A stretch of 64,000 nucleotides of DNA from Actinopolymorpha pittospori (lineage in GTDB: Bacteria; Actinomycetota; Actinomycetes; Propionibacteriales; Actinopolymorphaceae): assembly GCF_014873875.1 (NCBI RefSeq), contig NZ_JADBEM010000001.1, positions 8,742,001-8,806,000 on the forward strand, written 5' to 3'. How positions within the stretch are numbered: the first letter of the stretch is position 1; each line of letters begins with the position of its first letter. A model generated the notes under the pieces. That model did not search any database. It was not told where the DNA came from and saw nothing but the letters and a program-made list of their open reading frames with translations. Positions 49,603 to 58,264 of the stretch are shown in pieces. Both the position numbers and the translations under genes were made by a program.

Positions 49603-50040
49603 TCAGAGGGGCGCGTGCCGACGGCCGGGAGGTGCGGCCTCGAGCCAGGCCAGGAAGCCGGTGAGTGCGTCCTCGGCCATGGCGAGTTCGAAGCCCTGGC
49701 CGGCCTGCTGGCACTCGATCACCACATGCCCGGCGTACAGGCCGAGCGCTTCGTTGGCGGCCGGATCCCGGCGAGAGTTCACGACCAGCGCATTGCGGGA
49801 AAACACCCGCCTGGGGCGAAAGCCGAAGGAGAAGACCCGAAACCACTCGACGGAATCTCCGGAGTATCGGGCGATACCAAGCGACCAACCCTTGCCACTG
49901 GCCTGCTTGTGCAGTCTGAGGCTGGAGTCGAAAGTGCCGCCGCCGCGTTGAAGCAGACGGCGGCGAAATGCCAGGCCGGCCAGACAGAAGATGACCAGGG
50001 CGAGCAACACCCCGGCGATGTCGAGAACGATCTCGATCAT
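49603..50040 (-). CDS. DUF2550 family membrane-anchored protein
   Basis: A 145-residue protein with one N-terminal membrane helix (IVLDIAGVLLALVIFCLAGLAF) and a cytoplasmic domain containing SGKGWSLGIARYSGDSVEWFRVFSF and RNALVVNSRR, the DUF2550 pattern. Function unknown; the gene sits next to atpC in many actinobacteria. ATG 50040 follows TACGGT by 6 nt, so it has its own promoter although it lies 103 nt after atpC. Confidence 0.88.
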   Translation of the reverse strand: MIEIVLDIAGVLLALVIFCLAGLAFRRRLLQRGGGTFDSSLRLHKQASGKGWSLGIARYSGDSVEWFRVFSFGFRPRRVFSRNALVVNSRRDPAANEALGLYAGHVVIECQQAGQGFELAMAEDALTGFLAWLEAAPPGRRHAPL

Positions 50041-50046
50041 CGCGCG

Positions 50047-50052
50047 CCACCG
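50047..50052 (-). promoter_or_regulatory. -10 element of DUF2550 gene
   Basis: TACGGT, 6 nt before ATG 50040. Confidence 0.45.
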
Positions 50053-50143
50053 TACGGGCGGCGTCCTATCGGAGGGCGGCCGTGGGGGGTGTGCGGCGGA
50101 ACCGCTGGTTCGATCGCTGCCACACCCTCACCACACCCGGCCG

Positions 50144-50536
50144 TCAGGAAGCCAGCTCGACTGCGCGGATGCGCGCCTCTGCACGGCGTACGTGTTCGAG
50201 CGCCTCCTCGTCGTCGCCACCGGCGGAACGCGCCCGCTCGAGTTCGTGACGCGCCGCCTCGAGATCGATCTCGTGCGAGAGTTCAGCGTACTCCGCGAGG
50301 ACCGATACCCGGTCGTTGGCGACCGAGAGGAAGCCGCCCTGGACGGCGGCCACGAAGACCTCCGACGACGGCGTTCGAACCTCGACCACGCCGTCGACCA
50401 GCAGGCCGAGGACGGGCGCGTGCCCGGGCAGGATGCCGATGTCACCATCGGACGTCCGGGCGATGACAGTCGTCGCTTCACCGGACCACACCGTGCGATC
50501 CGGCGCGACCAGCTCGACGTGCAGGGGCTCTGCCAC
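50144..50536 (-). CDS. atpC: ATP synthase subunit epsilon
   Basis: A 130-residue central-stalk subunit of F1: beta-sandwich LHVELVAPDRTVWSGEATTV, GDIGILPGHAPVLGLL, then the C-terminal helical hairpin DLEAARHELERARSAGGDDEEALEHVRRAEARI. It couples and restrains rotation. GTG 50536 has AGGAGG upstream; the longer frame to 50617 is not needed. It is separated from atpD by 158 nt containing a strong hairpin. Confidence 0.96.
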   Translation of the reverse strand: MAEPLHVELVAPDRTVWSGEATTVIARTSDGDIGILPGHAPVLGLLVDGVVEVRTPSSEVFVAAVQGGFLSVANDRVSVLAEYAELSHEIDLEAARHELERARSAGGDDEEALEHVRRAEARIRAVELAS

Positions 50537-50641
50537 CGTTGATCCTCCTGGCCTGAATCGTTCTCGGGAGAATACCCGCTCAGGGGTACTCGGCCCCGGC
50601 GCACCCCCCACGACCACTCAGCGCTGTGGAGGGCTGCCGGA

Positions 50642-50672
50642 GGTCCTCCCGGGCGAGGTGCCCGGGAGGACC
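50642..50672 (-). terminator. 13-bp hairpin between atpD and atpC
   Basis: GGTCCTCCCGGGC pairs exactly with 50660-50672 around GAGGT, 22 nt after the atpD stop. It looks like an attenuator, partial terminator or mRNA-stabilising hairpin inside the operon. Confidence 0.6.
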
Positions 50673-50694
50673 CGGTTCATCACTTCCGGGTAGG

Positions 50695-52152
50695 TCAGAG
50701 TTCCTTCTGGATCTCTGCCCACCGACGCTCGACGTCCTCGAGGCCACCGACGAGGTAGAACGCCTGCTCGGCCACGTGGTCGTACTCGCCGTCACAGATC
50801 TTCTTGAAGGCCTCGACCGTCTCCTCCAGCGGAACGAAGGAGCCCTCGATGCCGGTGAACTGCGTGGCCGCGTAGGTGTTCTGGGACAGGAAGCGCTGCA
50901 GCTTACGAGCTCGGGCGACGGTGATCTTGTCTTCCTCAGGAAGCTCGTCGATACCGAGGATCGCGATGATGTCCTGCAGCTCACGGTTGCGCTGCAGGAT
51001 CTGCTTGACGCGGACCGCCGTGTCGTAGTGCTCCTGGGAGATGTAGCGCGGGTCGAGGATCCGCGAGGTCGACGTCAGCGGGTCGACCGCGGGGTAGATC
51101 GCCTGCGCGAACAGGTCACGGGAGAGCTCGGTGGTCGCGTCGAAGTGGGTGAACGCGGTCGCCGGGGCGGGGTCGGTGTAGTCGTCCGCGGGGACGTAGA
51201 CCGCCTGCATCGAGGTGATCGAGTGCCCACGGGTCGAGGTGATCCGCTCCTGCAGGATGCCCATCTCGTCGGCCAGTGTGGGCTGGTAACCCACCGCCGA
51301 CGGCATCCGGCCGAGCAGGGTCGAGACCTCCGCACCCGCCTGGGTGTAACGGAAGATGTTGTCGATGAACAGCAGCACGTCCTGACGCTGCACGTCACGG
51401 AAGTACTCCGCCATCGTCAGGCCCGCGAGCGCGACCCGGAGCCGGGTGCCCGGCGGCTCGTCCATCTGGCCGTAGACCAGGGCGGTGTCCTTGATGACGC
51501 CGCTCTCGTCGAACTCGAGGATGAGGTCGTTGCCCTCACGGGTGCGCTCACCGACACCGGCGAAGACGGACGTACCACCGAAGTTACGGGCGACACGGAT
51601 GATCATCTCCTGGATGAGCACCGTCTTGCCGACGCCCGCCCCACCGAACAGGCCGATCTTTCCGCCCTGGACGTAGGGCGTCAGCAGGTCGATGACCTTG
51701 ATGCCGGTGACCAGCATCTCGGTCTTGCCCTCGAGCTGGTCGAACGGCGGAGCCGGCCGGTGGATCGGCCAGCGCTCGGTGATCTCCAGCTCCTCGCCGT
51801 CCTTGGCGTTCAGGCACTCGCCCACGGCGTTCCAGACGTGGCCCTTGGCGACGTCGCCGACCGGGACCGAGATCGGCCCACCGGTGTCGCGCACCTCCTG
51901 GCCACGGACGAGGCCGTCCGTCGGCTGCAGGGACACGGCCCGGACGAGGTGCTCGCCGAGGTGCTGGGCGACCTCGAGCGTCAGCGTCAGCCGCTGCTCG
52001 CCGATCGACACCTCGGTCTTGAGGGCGTTGTAGATCTCGGGGATCGCGCCGGCGGGAAACTCGACGTCGACGACCGTGCCGATCACGCGTGCGACGCGGC
52101 CGACGCCGGCAGCCGACTCCTCGGCGGTCTTCTCGCTAATCGTGGCAGTCAT
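50695..52152 (-). CDS. atpD: ATP synthase subunit beta
   Basis: A 485-residue catalytic F1 subunit. Walker A is GLFGGAGVGKTVLIQEM near residue 165, the catalytic Glu lies in AGVGERTREGNDL and Walker B is VLLFIDNIFRYTQAG; SAVGYQPTLADEMG follows. ATG 52152 is taken for similarity to other actinobacterial N-termini; a GTG at 52161 overlapping the atpG stop is an equal alternative. Confidence 0.97.
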   Translation of the reverse strand: MTATISEKTAEESAAGVGRVARVIGTVVDVEFPAGAIPEIYNALKTEVSIGEQRLTLTLEVAQHLGEHLVRAVSLQPTDGLVRGQEVRDTGGPISVPVGDVAKGHVWNAVGECLNAKDGEELEITERWPIHRPAPPFDQLEGKTEMLVTGIKVIDLLTPYVQGGKIGLFGGAGVGKTVLIQEMIIRVARNFGGTSVFAGVGERTREGNDLILEFDESGVIKDTALVYGQMDEPPGTRLRVALAGLTMAEYFRDVQRQDVLLFIDNIFRYTQAGAEVSTLLGRMPSAVGYQPTLADEMGILQERITSTRGHSITSMQAVYVPADDYTDPAPATAFTHFDATTELSRDLFAQAIYPAVDPLTSTSRILDPRYISQEHYDTAVRVKQILQRNRELQDIIAILGIDELPEEDKITVARARKLQRFLSQNTYAATQFTGIEGSFVPLEETVEAFKKICDGEYDHVAEQAFYLVGGLEDVERRWAEIQKEL

Positions 52153-52157
52153 CTCTC

Positions 52158-53069
52158 TCACTCACTCCCAGCGCTTGCCTCGGAGAGCGCGCTCGCGCCC
52201 CCGACGATCTCGCTGATCTCTTGGGTGATCTCGGCCTGGCGGGCCTGGTTCGCTTCGCGGGTGAGCGTTCTGATCAGCTCCTCCGCGTTGTCCGTTGCCG
52301 ACTTCATCGCACGCTGCCGGGACGCCAGCTCACTGGCCGCCGCCTGCAGCATGCAGTGGTAGATGCGGTTGCCGACGTAGCGCGGCAACAGCGCGTCGAG
52401 CACCTCGGCGGCCGACGGCTCGAACTCGTACAGCGGAAGGACGTCGGCAGCTGCCGGCGGCTCCTCCCCCTCGACGACCTCGAGCGGCATCAGCCGGATG
52501 ACCTCCGGACGCTGGGTCATCATGCTGACGAACTGCGTGTAGACGACGTGGATCTCGTCCACGCCACCGTTCTCGGAGCCCGCCAGGAAGGCGTCGATCA
52601 GGGTCTGCCCGACGGTCCGCGCGTCGTCGTACTGCGGGTTGTCGGAGAATCCCGTCCACTCCGCCTCGACCTCGCGGCGCCGGAAGCGGTAGTAGGAGAC
52701 GGCCTTGCGTCCGGTGAGGTAGGGCAGGACTTCCTTGCCCTCTTCACGCAGCTTCTCCGCGAGGCGCTCACCCTCGCGAATCACGTTGGACGAGTAGGCG
52801 CCGGCCAGCCCGCGGTCGCTCGAGATGAGCAACAGCGCCGCGCGCCTGGCGTTCGGCCGCTCCGTCGTGATCGGGTGGTCGACGTGGGAGAAGGTCGCCA
52901 GGGCCGACACCGCGCGGGTGAGCTCCCGGGCGTAGGGCGTGGCGGCCGCCGAGCGATCCTGTGCCTTACGGATGCGCGACGCGGCCACCAGCTCCATGGC
53001 TCTGGTGCTCTTCTTGATCGTCGTCACCGCACGGATGCGTTGACGATAGATGCGGATCTTGCCTGCCAT
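52158..53069 (-). CDS. atpG: ATP synthase subunit gamma
   Basis: A 303-residue rotor subunit. The N-terminal helix KIRIYRQRIRAVTTIKKSTRAMELVAASRI and the C-terminal helix ELASRQRAMKSATDNAEELIRTLTREANQARQAEITQEISEIV form the coiled coil that turns inside F1. It begins 5 nt after atpA and ends overlapping the possible GTG start of atpD. Confidence 0.96.
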   Translation of the reverse strand: MAGKIRIYRQRIRAVTTIKKSTRAMELVAASRIRKAQDRSAAATPYARELTRAVSALATFSHVDHPITTERPNARRAALLLISSDRGLAGAYSSNVIREGERLAEKLREEGKEVLPYLTGRKAVSYYRFRRREVEAEWTGFSDNPQYDDARTVGQTLIDAFLAGSENGGVDEIHVVYTQFVSMMTQRPEVIRLMPLEVVEGEEPPAAADVLPLYEFEPSAAEVLDALLPRYVGNRIYHCMLQAAASELASRQRAMKSATDNAEELIRTLTREANQARQAEITQEISEIVGGASALSEASAGSE

Positions 53070-53074
53070 CTGGC

Positions 53075-54718
53075 TCAGCCCCGCTTCTGCCGGACGATCT
53101 TCTCCTGCTCGACGCTCTCCGCCTCGAGCGGCTCGACCTCTTCACGACCGGCCTCGAGCAGCCTGCCGTCGGAGGTCTCGAAGGTCTGCTTGAAGTCGGT
53201 CACCGCCTCTTCGAGGGCGTTGACCGTGTCGTCGGAGAGTTCGAGGGTCTCCCGGATGGCGTCGAGGATGCCGCGGCGGTCGCGACGCAGGAAGTCCAGG
53301 AACTCCCCCTCGAACCGGCGCACGTCGGCGACCGGAACGTCGTCGAGCTTGCCGGTGGTGCCGAGCCAGACCGAGATCACCTGGTCCTCGACCGGGTACG
53401 GCGAGGACTGCGGCTGCTTGAGCAGCTCGGTCAGCCGCGCGCCACGGTCGAGCTGACGGCGGGACGCCGCGTCCAGGTCGGAGGCGAACATCGCGAAGGC
53501 CTGCATCTCGCGGTACTGCGCGAGCTCCAGCTTGAGCTGGCCGGCGACCTTGCGCATCGCCCGGATCTGGGCGGAGCTACCGACTCGGGAGACCGACTGA
53601 CCGACGTCGACCGCCGGACGCTGGTTGGAGTTGAACAGGTCGGCCTGGAAGAAGATCTGACCGTCGGTGATCGAGATCACGTTGGTCGGAATGTAGGCGG
53701 AGATGTCGCCGCCCTTGGTCTCGATGACCGGGAGGCCCGTGAGCGAACCCGCGCCAAGCTCGTTGGAGAGCTTCGCGCAGCGCTCCAGCAGGCGGGAGTG
53801 GAGGTAGAAGACGTCACCGGGGTACGCCTCGCGGCCCGGCGGGCGGCGCAGCAGCAGGGACATCGCGCGGTAGGCCTCGGCCTGCTTGGACAGGTCGTCG
53901 AAGACGATGAGGACGTGCTTGCCGCCGTACATCCAGTGCTGGCCGATGGCCGAGCCGGTGTAGGGGGCGATGTACTTGAAGCCCGCGGGCTCGGAGGCGG
54001 GTGCCGCGACGATGGTGGTGTACTCCATCGCGCCACCCTCCTCGAGGGTGCGCTTGACCTCAGCGATCGTGGTGCCCTTCTGGCCGATCGCGACGTAGAT
54101 GCAGCGGACCTGCTTCTGCGGGTCGCCACTCTCCCAGGCCTGCCGCTGGTTCAGGATCGTGTCGACCGCGACCGTCGTCTTACCGGTCTTGCGGTCACCG
54201 ATCAACAGCTCGCGCTGGCCACGACCGATCGGGATCATGGAGTCGATCGCCTTGACGCCGGTCTGCAGCGGCTCCTTCACCGGCTGGCGGGCCATCACGC
54301 CGGGGGCCTGCAGCTCCAGGGCGCGCTGGCCTTCGAGGTTGCCGATCTCGCCGAGGCCGTCGATCGGCTTGCCGAGCGCGTCGACAACCCGGCCGAGGTA
54401 GCCGTCACCGACCGGCACGGACAGGACCCGGCCGGTACGCCGGACGGGCTGCCCCTCCTCGATCCCGGTGAACTCACCGAGGACGACCGCACCGATCTCG
54501 CGGACGTCGAGGTTCAACGCCATCCCGAGGGTGCCATCCTCGAACTCGAGGAGCTCGTTGGCCATCGCCGAGGGAAGGCCCTCGATGTGGGCGATGCCGT
54601 CACCGGCGTCGACGATGGTGCCGACCTCCTCGGCGGCCAGCTCGCTGGGCTGGTAGCTCGAGACGAAACGCTCCAACGCATCCCGGATCTCCTCCGGGCG
54701 AATCGTCAGCTCCGACAT
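53075..54718 (-). CDS. atpA: ATP synthase subunit alpha
   Basis: A 547-residue non-catalytic nucleotide-binding F1 subunit. Walker A is LLIGDRKTGKTTVAVDT near residue 170 and the family signature PAVDVGQSVSRVGSSAQ lies near 375. The C-terminal 35 residues extend beyond many homologues, as is common in actinobacteria. It starts 48 nt after the atpH stop. Confidence 0.97.
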   Translation of the reverse strand: MSELTIRPEEIRDALERFVSSYQPSELAAEEVGTIVDAGDGIAHIEGLPSAMANELLEFEDGTLGMALNLDVREIGAVVLGEFTGIEEGQPVRRTGRVLSVPVGDGYLGRVVDALGKPIDGLGEIGNLEGQRALELQAPGVMARQPVKEPLQTGVKAIDSMIPIGRGQRELLIGDRKTGKTTVAVDTILNQRQAWESGDPQKQVRCIYVAIGQKGTTIAEVKRTLEEGGAMEYTTIVAAPASEPAGFKYIAPYTGSAIGQHWMYGGKHVLIVFDDLSKQAEAYRAMSLLLRRPPGREAYPGDVFYLHSRLLERCAKLSNELGAGSLTGLPVIETKGGDISAYIPTNVISITDGQIFFQADLFNSNQRPAVDVGQSVSRVGSSAQIRAMRKVAGQLKLELAQYREMQAFAMFASDLDAASRRQLDRGARLTELLKQPQSSPYPVEDQVISVWLGTTGKLDDVPVADVRRFEGEFLDFLRRDRRGILDAIRETLELSDDTVNALEEAVTDFKQTFETSDGRLLEAGREEVEPLEAESVEQEKIVRQKRG

Positions 54719-54766
54719 CTTCGTGGTCCCTGCTCTCTCGGCAATCTCGGGTGTTCTGCGGGGCGG

Positions 54767-55588
54767 TCAGCCGGCCAACCGGCGCCGCGCGTCATCCAGC
54801 CGACTGGCGATCGTGCCGTCGATGACCTCGGCGCCGAGCTCGATGCGTAGGCCGCCGAGAACCCCGGGGTCGACAAGGATGTTGAGGTGTAGGTCTTGGC
54901 CGTACTGGCGGCTTAGGGCGCCGGCCAGCCGGTCCTGCTCCGCGGTGCTGAGCTGCACCGCAGTACGAACGGTTGCCACCAGCCGGTCACGCCAGGCCGC
55001 GGCGATCTTGGCGTAGTTGTCGAGGGCCTCGGTGAGAGACAACCCACGCGGCGCCACCACGGCCTGCTCCACCAAGCGTACGGCGGCGTCAGGGGTCTTC
55101 CCCGCGAGGAGGGTTCGGGCCAGTTCGGCCCTTTTCTCCGCCGGGACCGCGCGATTCGTGAGCGCCAGTTGGAGCCGCTGCTCGCGATCCACCAGCCGAC
55201 CGAACCGGAACAGACCGTCCTCGAGGTCGTCGAGACGCCGCTCCGCCTCGGCGGAACGCACCAGCGCCAGCACCCCGATCTCCTCGAGAGCGTCGCCGAG
55301 CGCGCGTACCCGCGACCAGGGAAGCCGGACGGCTGCCGTCACGAGCGCGAGCGCGTCCGTGCTGAGCCTGTTCTGGAAGAGGTTCGCGGCCAGCCCGGCC
55401 CGGTCGTCAGCGGACCGGGATGGGTTGGTGAGCGCACGGCGCAGGGTCGGCTGGGAGTCAACCAGCCCCACGACCGACAACAGCTCCGTGCCGAGGGCCC
55501 CGAGCTGTTCGGGCGAGCCCGTGACGGTCTGCAGCTGCTGCCGCAGGACCGCCACCGCCTCGCGCGACGTGCCGCGAATGTCTGTCAT
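54767..55588 (-). CDS. atpH: ATP synthase subunit delta
   Basis: A 273-residue stator subunit joining F1 to subunit b. The fold is helical throughout with the C-terminal ILVDPGVLGGLRIELGAEVIDGTIASRLDDARRRL signature region. It is longer than the 180 residues of E. coli delta, as in other actinobacteria. Its start codon overlaps the atpF stop (ATGA). Confidence 0.94.
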   Translation of the reverse strand: MTDIRGTSREAVAVLRQQLQTVTGSPEQLGALGTELLSVVGLVDSQPTLRRALTNPSRSADDRAGLAANLFQNRLSTDALALVTAAVRLPWSRVRALGDALEEIGVLALVRSAEAERRLDDLEDGLFRFGRLVDREQRLQLALTNRAVPAEKRAELARTLLAGKTPDAAVRLVEQAVVAPRGLSLTEALDNYAKIAAAWRDRLVATVRTAVQLSTAEQDRLAGALSRQYGQDLHLNILVDPGVLGGLRIELGAEVIDGTIASRLDDARRRLAG

Positions 55589-56130
55589 CGCCGCTCCCCG
55601 ACCGACTCCTGCTGCTCGAGTTCGGCGAGGAAGCGCTCGACGATCCGCCGCTGGCGGCCGTCGTCCTCAAGTGCCTCACCGACGATTCGGCTGGCGAGCT
55701 GCGTGGACAGGTCGCCGATCTCGGTGCGCAGCTGGGCAAGTGCCTGCTGACGCTCCGCCTCGAGCTGGCCGTGCGCATGCGTGATGATCCGCTGTGCCTC
55801 GGCCTGGGCCTGCTCCCGCATCTCCACCACGATCGCGGCGCCCTGTTCCTTGGCCTCCTCGCGGATGCGGGAAGCCTCGTGCCGGGCCTCGGACAGCTGT
55901 GCCTGGTAACGCTCCAGGGCAGCCTTGGCCTCGGCCTGCATCTCCTCGGCTCGCTTGAGCCCACCCTCGATGGCCTCCGTGCGCTCGGCGAAGGCCTGCT
56001 CGAACTTGGGTGCGACGAACTTGCGTACGACGTAGAAGAGGATGGCAAAGACCACCAGGCTGAGAACGATCTCAACCGGGTGCGGGACGAGAGGGTTGAC
56101 CTCTTCCGCCGCCGTGATCATCGACGTCAT
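55585..56130 (-). CDS. atpF: ATP synthase subunit b
   Basis: A 181-residue stator subunit with one N-terminal membrane helix (HPVEIVLSLVVFAILFYVVRKFVAP) and a long amphipathic coiled coil (KRAEEMQAEAKAALERYQAQL, EEAKEQGAAIVVEMREQAQAEAQRII). It lies 33 nt after atpE and is translationally coupled to atpH. Confidence 0.96.
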   Translation of the reverse strand: MTSMITAAEEVNPLVPHPVEIVLSLVVFAILFYVVRKFVAPKFEQAFAERTEAIEGGLKRAEEMQAEAKAALERYQAQLSEARHEASRIREEAKEQGAAIVVEMREQAQAEAQRIITHAHGQLEAERQQALAQLRTEIGDLSTQLASRIVGEALEDDGRQRRIVERFLAELEQQESVGERR

Positions 56131-56163
56131 GGCTACCGCCTCTTGTGTGCGATCAGTGTGTGA

Positions 56164-56373
56164 TCAGTTCTGGAAGACGAAGGCGAGCGCGATGCCGATG
56201 ATCGCAAGCGCTTCGGCCAGACCGAATCCGAGGATCGCGATCGTCTGCAGACGGCTCTGCGCCTCGGGCTGGCGGGCCACACCGTTGATGTAGGCAGCGA
56301 AGATCAGGCCGATACCGACGCCCGGACCGATGGCCGACAGGCCGTAGCCGATGATGGCGAGCGAGCCTCTCAT
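56164..56373 (-). CDS. atpE: ATP synthase subunit c
   Basis: A 69-residue proteolipid of the rotor ring. Two membrane helices flank the polar loop ARQPEAQSR; the proton-carrying carboxylate is Glu in GFGLAEALAIIGIAL. GPGVGIGLIF in helix 1 is the Gly-rich packing face. It is part of the target site of the drug bedaquiline in mycobacteria. Confidence 0.97.
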   Translation of the reverse strand: MRGSLAIIGYGLSAIGPGVGIGLIFAAYINGVARQPEAQSRLQTIAILGFGLAEALAIIGIALAFVFQN

Positions 56374-56427
56374 GCGCCATTCCTTTCGTTGGATCTGTCG
56401 TTCGATGGAATTGAGGGAAGAGCAGGA

Positions 56428-57210
56428 TCAGTGTTCTTCCGCCAGTGCACCGGAGATGTAGTTGGCGGTCAGGAGGGTGAAGATGTACGCCTGCAGCACC
56501 TGAACCAGGAGCTCCAGGAAGAACAGCGCGATATCCAGCACCATCGAGATGACGCCGATCGGCTTGAAGAACAACACGCTGGAGTGGAACAGGAGGTACT
56601 CGCCACCGGTCGCGAAGAGGATCAGCACGAGGTGACCCGCGAACATGTTCGCGAAGAGTCGCAGCGACAGCGTGATCGGACGGACCAGGATGTTGGAGAT
56701 GAACTCCAGCGGGACCAGCAGGAACAGCATCGGGAGCGACACGCCCCCAGGCACCGTCTGGTGCTTGAGGTAGCCGACGAAGCCCTTCCGCTGGATACCG
56801 ACCACGTTGTAGACGAGCCAGCTCAGGATCGCGAGCGGATAGACGAAGCCAACGTGGGAGAACGTCGGGAACTGGATGAACGGAAAGATCCCGAAGAGGT
56901 TGTTCACCAGAATGAAGAAGAACAACGTCACGAGATACGGCACGAACTTCAGGAAGTCGTGCGACCCGATCACGTCCCGCGCGATGGAGTTACGCACGAA
57001 GCCGTACGCCATCTCGCCGCTGTACTGCAGCTTCCCGGGAACGACCGCTGCCCTGCGCGCGGCGAGGACGAAGTACGCCCCGACGATGACAGCCGCGAGG
57101 ACGAGCAACGTCATCGGCTTGTCGATACCGGCGGCGTAGGGCGGCAGATCGAAGACGGCCGGCCCTGGCGGCGTGAAGCCCCCGTCCGCGGCGAGGATCA
57201 TCGCGCTCAC
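56428..57210 (-). CDS. atpB: ATP synthase subunit a
   Basis: A 260-residue membrane subunit forming the proton half-channels. Essential Arg is in LSLRLFANMFAGHLVL; FLLVPLEFISNILVRP precedes it and VQVLQAYIFTLLTANYI ends the channel region. GTG 57210 has GAGGAG 6 nt upstream; the ATG three codons on is poorly spaced. Confidence 0.95.
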   Translation of the reverse strand: MSAMILAADGGFTPPGPAVFDLPPYAAGIDKPMTLLVLAAVIVGAYFVLAARRAAVVPGKLQYSGEMAYGFVRNSIARDVIGSHDFLKFVPYLVTLFFFILVNNLFGIFPFIQFPTFSHVGFVYPLAILSWLVYNVVGIQRKGFVGYLKHQTVPGGVSLPMLFLLVPLEFISNILVRPITLSLRLFANMFAGHLVLILFATGGEYLLFHSSVLFFKPIGVISMVLDIALFFLELLVQVLQAYIFTLLTANYISGALAEEH

Positions 57211-57250
57211 ACGCGCTCCTCTCGTACTGGTCGAGAAATGGTGGAGGGGG

Positions 57251-57484
57251 TCACTGGCCGTCCTTGGGCTCCTCGTGGTGGCCGTACCGCTTGAAGATGA
57301 GGTACAGCGAGAGCGCAAGGCCGAGCAGGATTCCCACGGGCAGCAGGAATGAAGTTCGGAGATAGTGGTCGGCGAGCCAGCCGAGTCCGCCGTAGAACGC
57401 GACTCCGGCTACCAGGTAGCCGAAGGCGCCCCACGGGTCGCGCCCACGACCCGATTGCTCGGGGGACGGCTCGTTCTGCCTCAT
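57251..57484 (-). CDS. AtpZ/AtpI-family small membrane protein
   Basis: A 77-residue protein with two membrane helices (WGAFGYLVAGVAFYGGLGWLAD and TSFLLPVGILLGLALSLYLIF) and charged ends. Such proteins precede F-ATPase genes and assist c-ring assembly or Mg2+ supply. ATG 57484 lies 5 nt after TACGGT, so a promoter may sit here in addition to the one before the next gene upstream. Confidence 0.85.
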   Translation of the reverse strand: MRQNEPSPEQSGRGRDPWGAFGYLVAGVAFYGGLGWLADHYLRTSFLLPVGILLGLALSLYLIFKRYGHHEEPKDGQ

Positions 57485-57489
57485 CGCGC

Positions 57490-57495
57490 ACCGTA
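57490..57495 (-). promoter_or_regulatory. Possible internal -10 element of the atp operon
   Basis: TACGGT, 5 nt before ATG 57484; part of a local palindrome ACCGTACGGT. Confidence 0.3.
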
Positions 57496-57595
57496 CGGTA
57501 GCAGCCGACATGGACCTCACCGAGACCGGGGTAAAGGGAAGGTAATGTCACCGGACGCGGGGCACGGAAGGGGACGATCCCGCAGGTCAGGGCGG

Positions 57596-58060
57596 TCATG
57601 CCGAACCCCCGGTGGGCGTCTCCCGGTGCTCTGAGGAGGTCGTCGGACGCTCGTCGAGGTCGTAGATCGGCACCCGCATCCGGACGAAGGCGCGGAGTTC
57701 ACCGGCGAGCCAGGTGAAGACGCAGGCCAGCACCGTGAGTGCCGTGGCAGTCCGGTTGAGTACGTCGTCAACCCCGTCGAGCGAGCCGAGCAGAGCGAGC
57801 AGGGCGCCGAAGACGACGACTCGGACGAAGTAGCTTCCAACCGCCACGAGCAGGACGACCTCGGGGTACATTTCGCGTACGGCTCGAAGTGCGATCAGTC
57901 CGATTCCGGAGAAGATCAGTACGACGCAGGCTCCCAGGAGCGCGCCGACCAACCCGTGCGTGCCGGCCACCAGCCAGCTCACCACCACGGCGATCGCCGC
58001 GACGGGGAGGGTCGGGAGCAAAGCACCGCGGAGCAGGGGGGTCACTCTGTCGGTCGTCAT
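57596..58060 (-). CDS. AtpI-like four-helix membrane protein heading the atp operon
   Basis: A 154-residue protein with four membrane segments (LPTLPVAAIAVVVSWLVAG, LVGALLGACVVLIFSGIGLIA, VVLLVAVGSYFVRVVVFGALLALL, ALTVLACVFTWLAGE) and a hydrophilic C-terminus. It occupies the place of ATP synthase protein I. ATG 58060 is followed directly by basic residues; the frame upstream is open but crosses the promoter region. Confidence 0.82.
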   Translation of the reverse strand: MTTDRVTPLLRGALLPTLPVAAIAVVVSWLVAGTHGLVGALLGACVVLIFSGIGLIALRAVREMYPEVVLLVAVGSYFVRVVVFGALLALLGSLDGVDDVLNRTATALTVLACVFTWLAGELRAFVRMRVPIYDLDERPTTSSEHRETPTGGSA

Positions 58061-58096
58061 GTCGGCGGCCGTCCTCGCGTGCAGTCGTTCAAGGTT

Positions 58097-58112
58097 TGTG
58101 AAACTTAGCACA
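58097..58112. promoter_or_regulatory. CRP/GlxR-like site upstream of the atp operon
   Basis: TGTGA-AACTTA-GCACA matches the CRP-family consensus TGTGA-N6-TCACA at nine of ten positions. It lies 36 nt before the first gene of the ATP synthase operon in an A/T-rich stretch of otherwise GC-rich DNA. In Corynebacterium GlxR is reported to control ATP synthase and respiratory genes. Confidence 0.55.
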
Positions 58113-58264
58113 AGGTCGAGGCAAAAACCGAACCCCACCCCATCCCGCGTGATTCCCCCGACCGGGACCGGCCGCTTCGGACCGACCCAGACCCTACCGA
58201 GAACCAACGCGGCGCGCGCGACCGGAGTCGGATCGGACGGATCTCCGGCGGGTCGGACCGCGAC

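Noticed and set aside
50144..58060. Missing subunits in the ATP synthase operon
   Set aside because: All eight F1Fo subunits (a, c, b, delta, alpha, gamma, beta, epsilon) are present and intact in the usual order.
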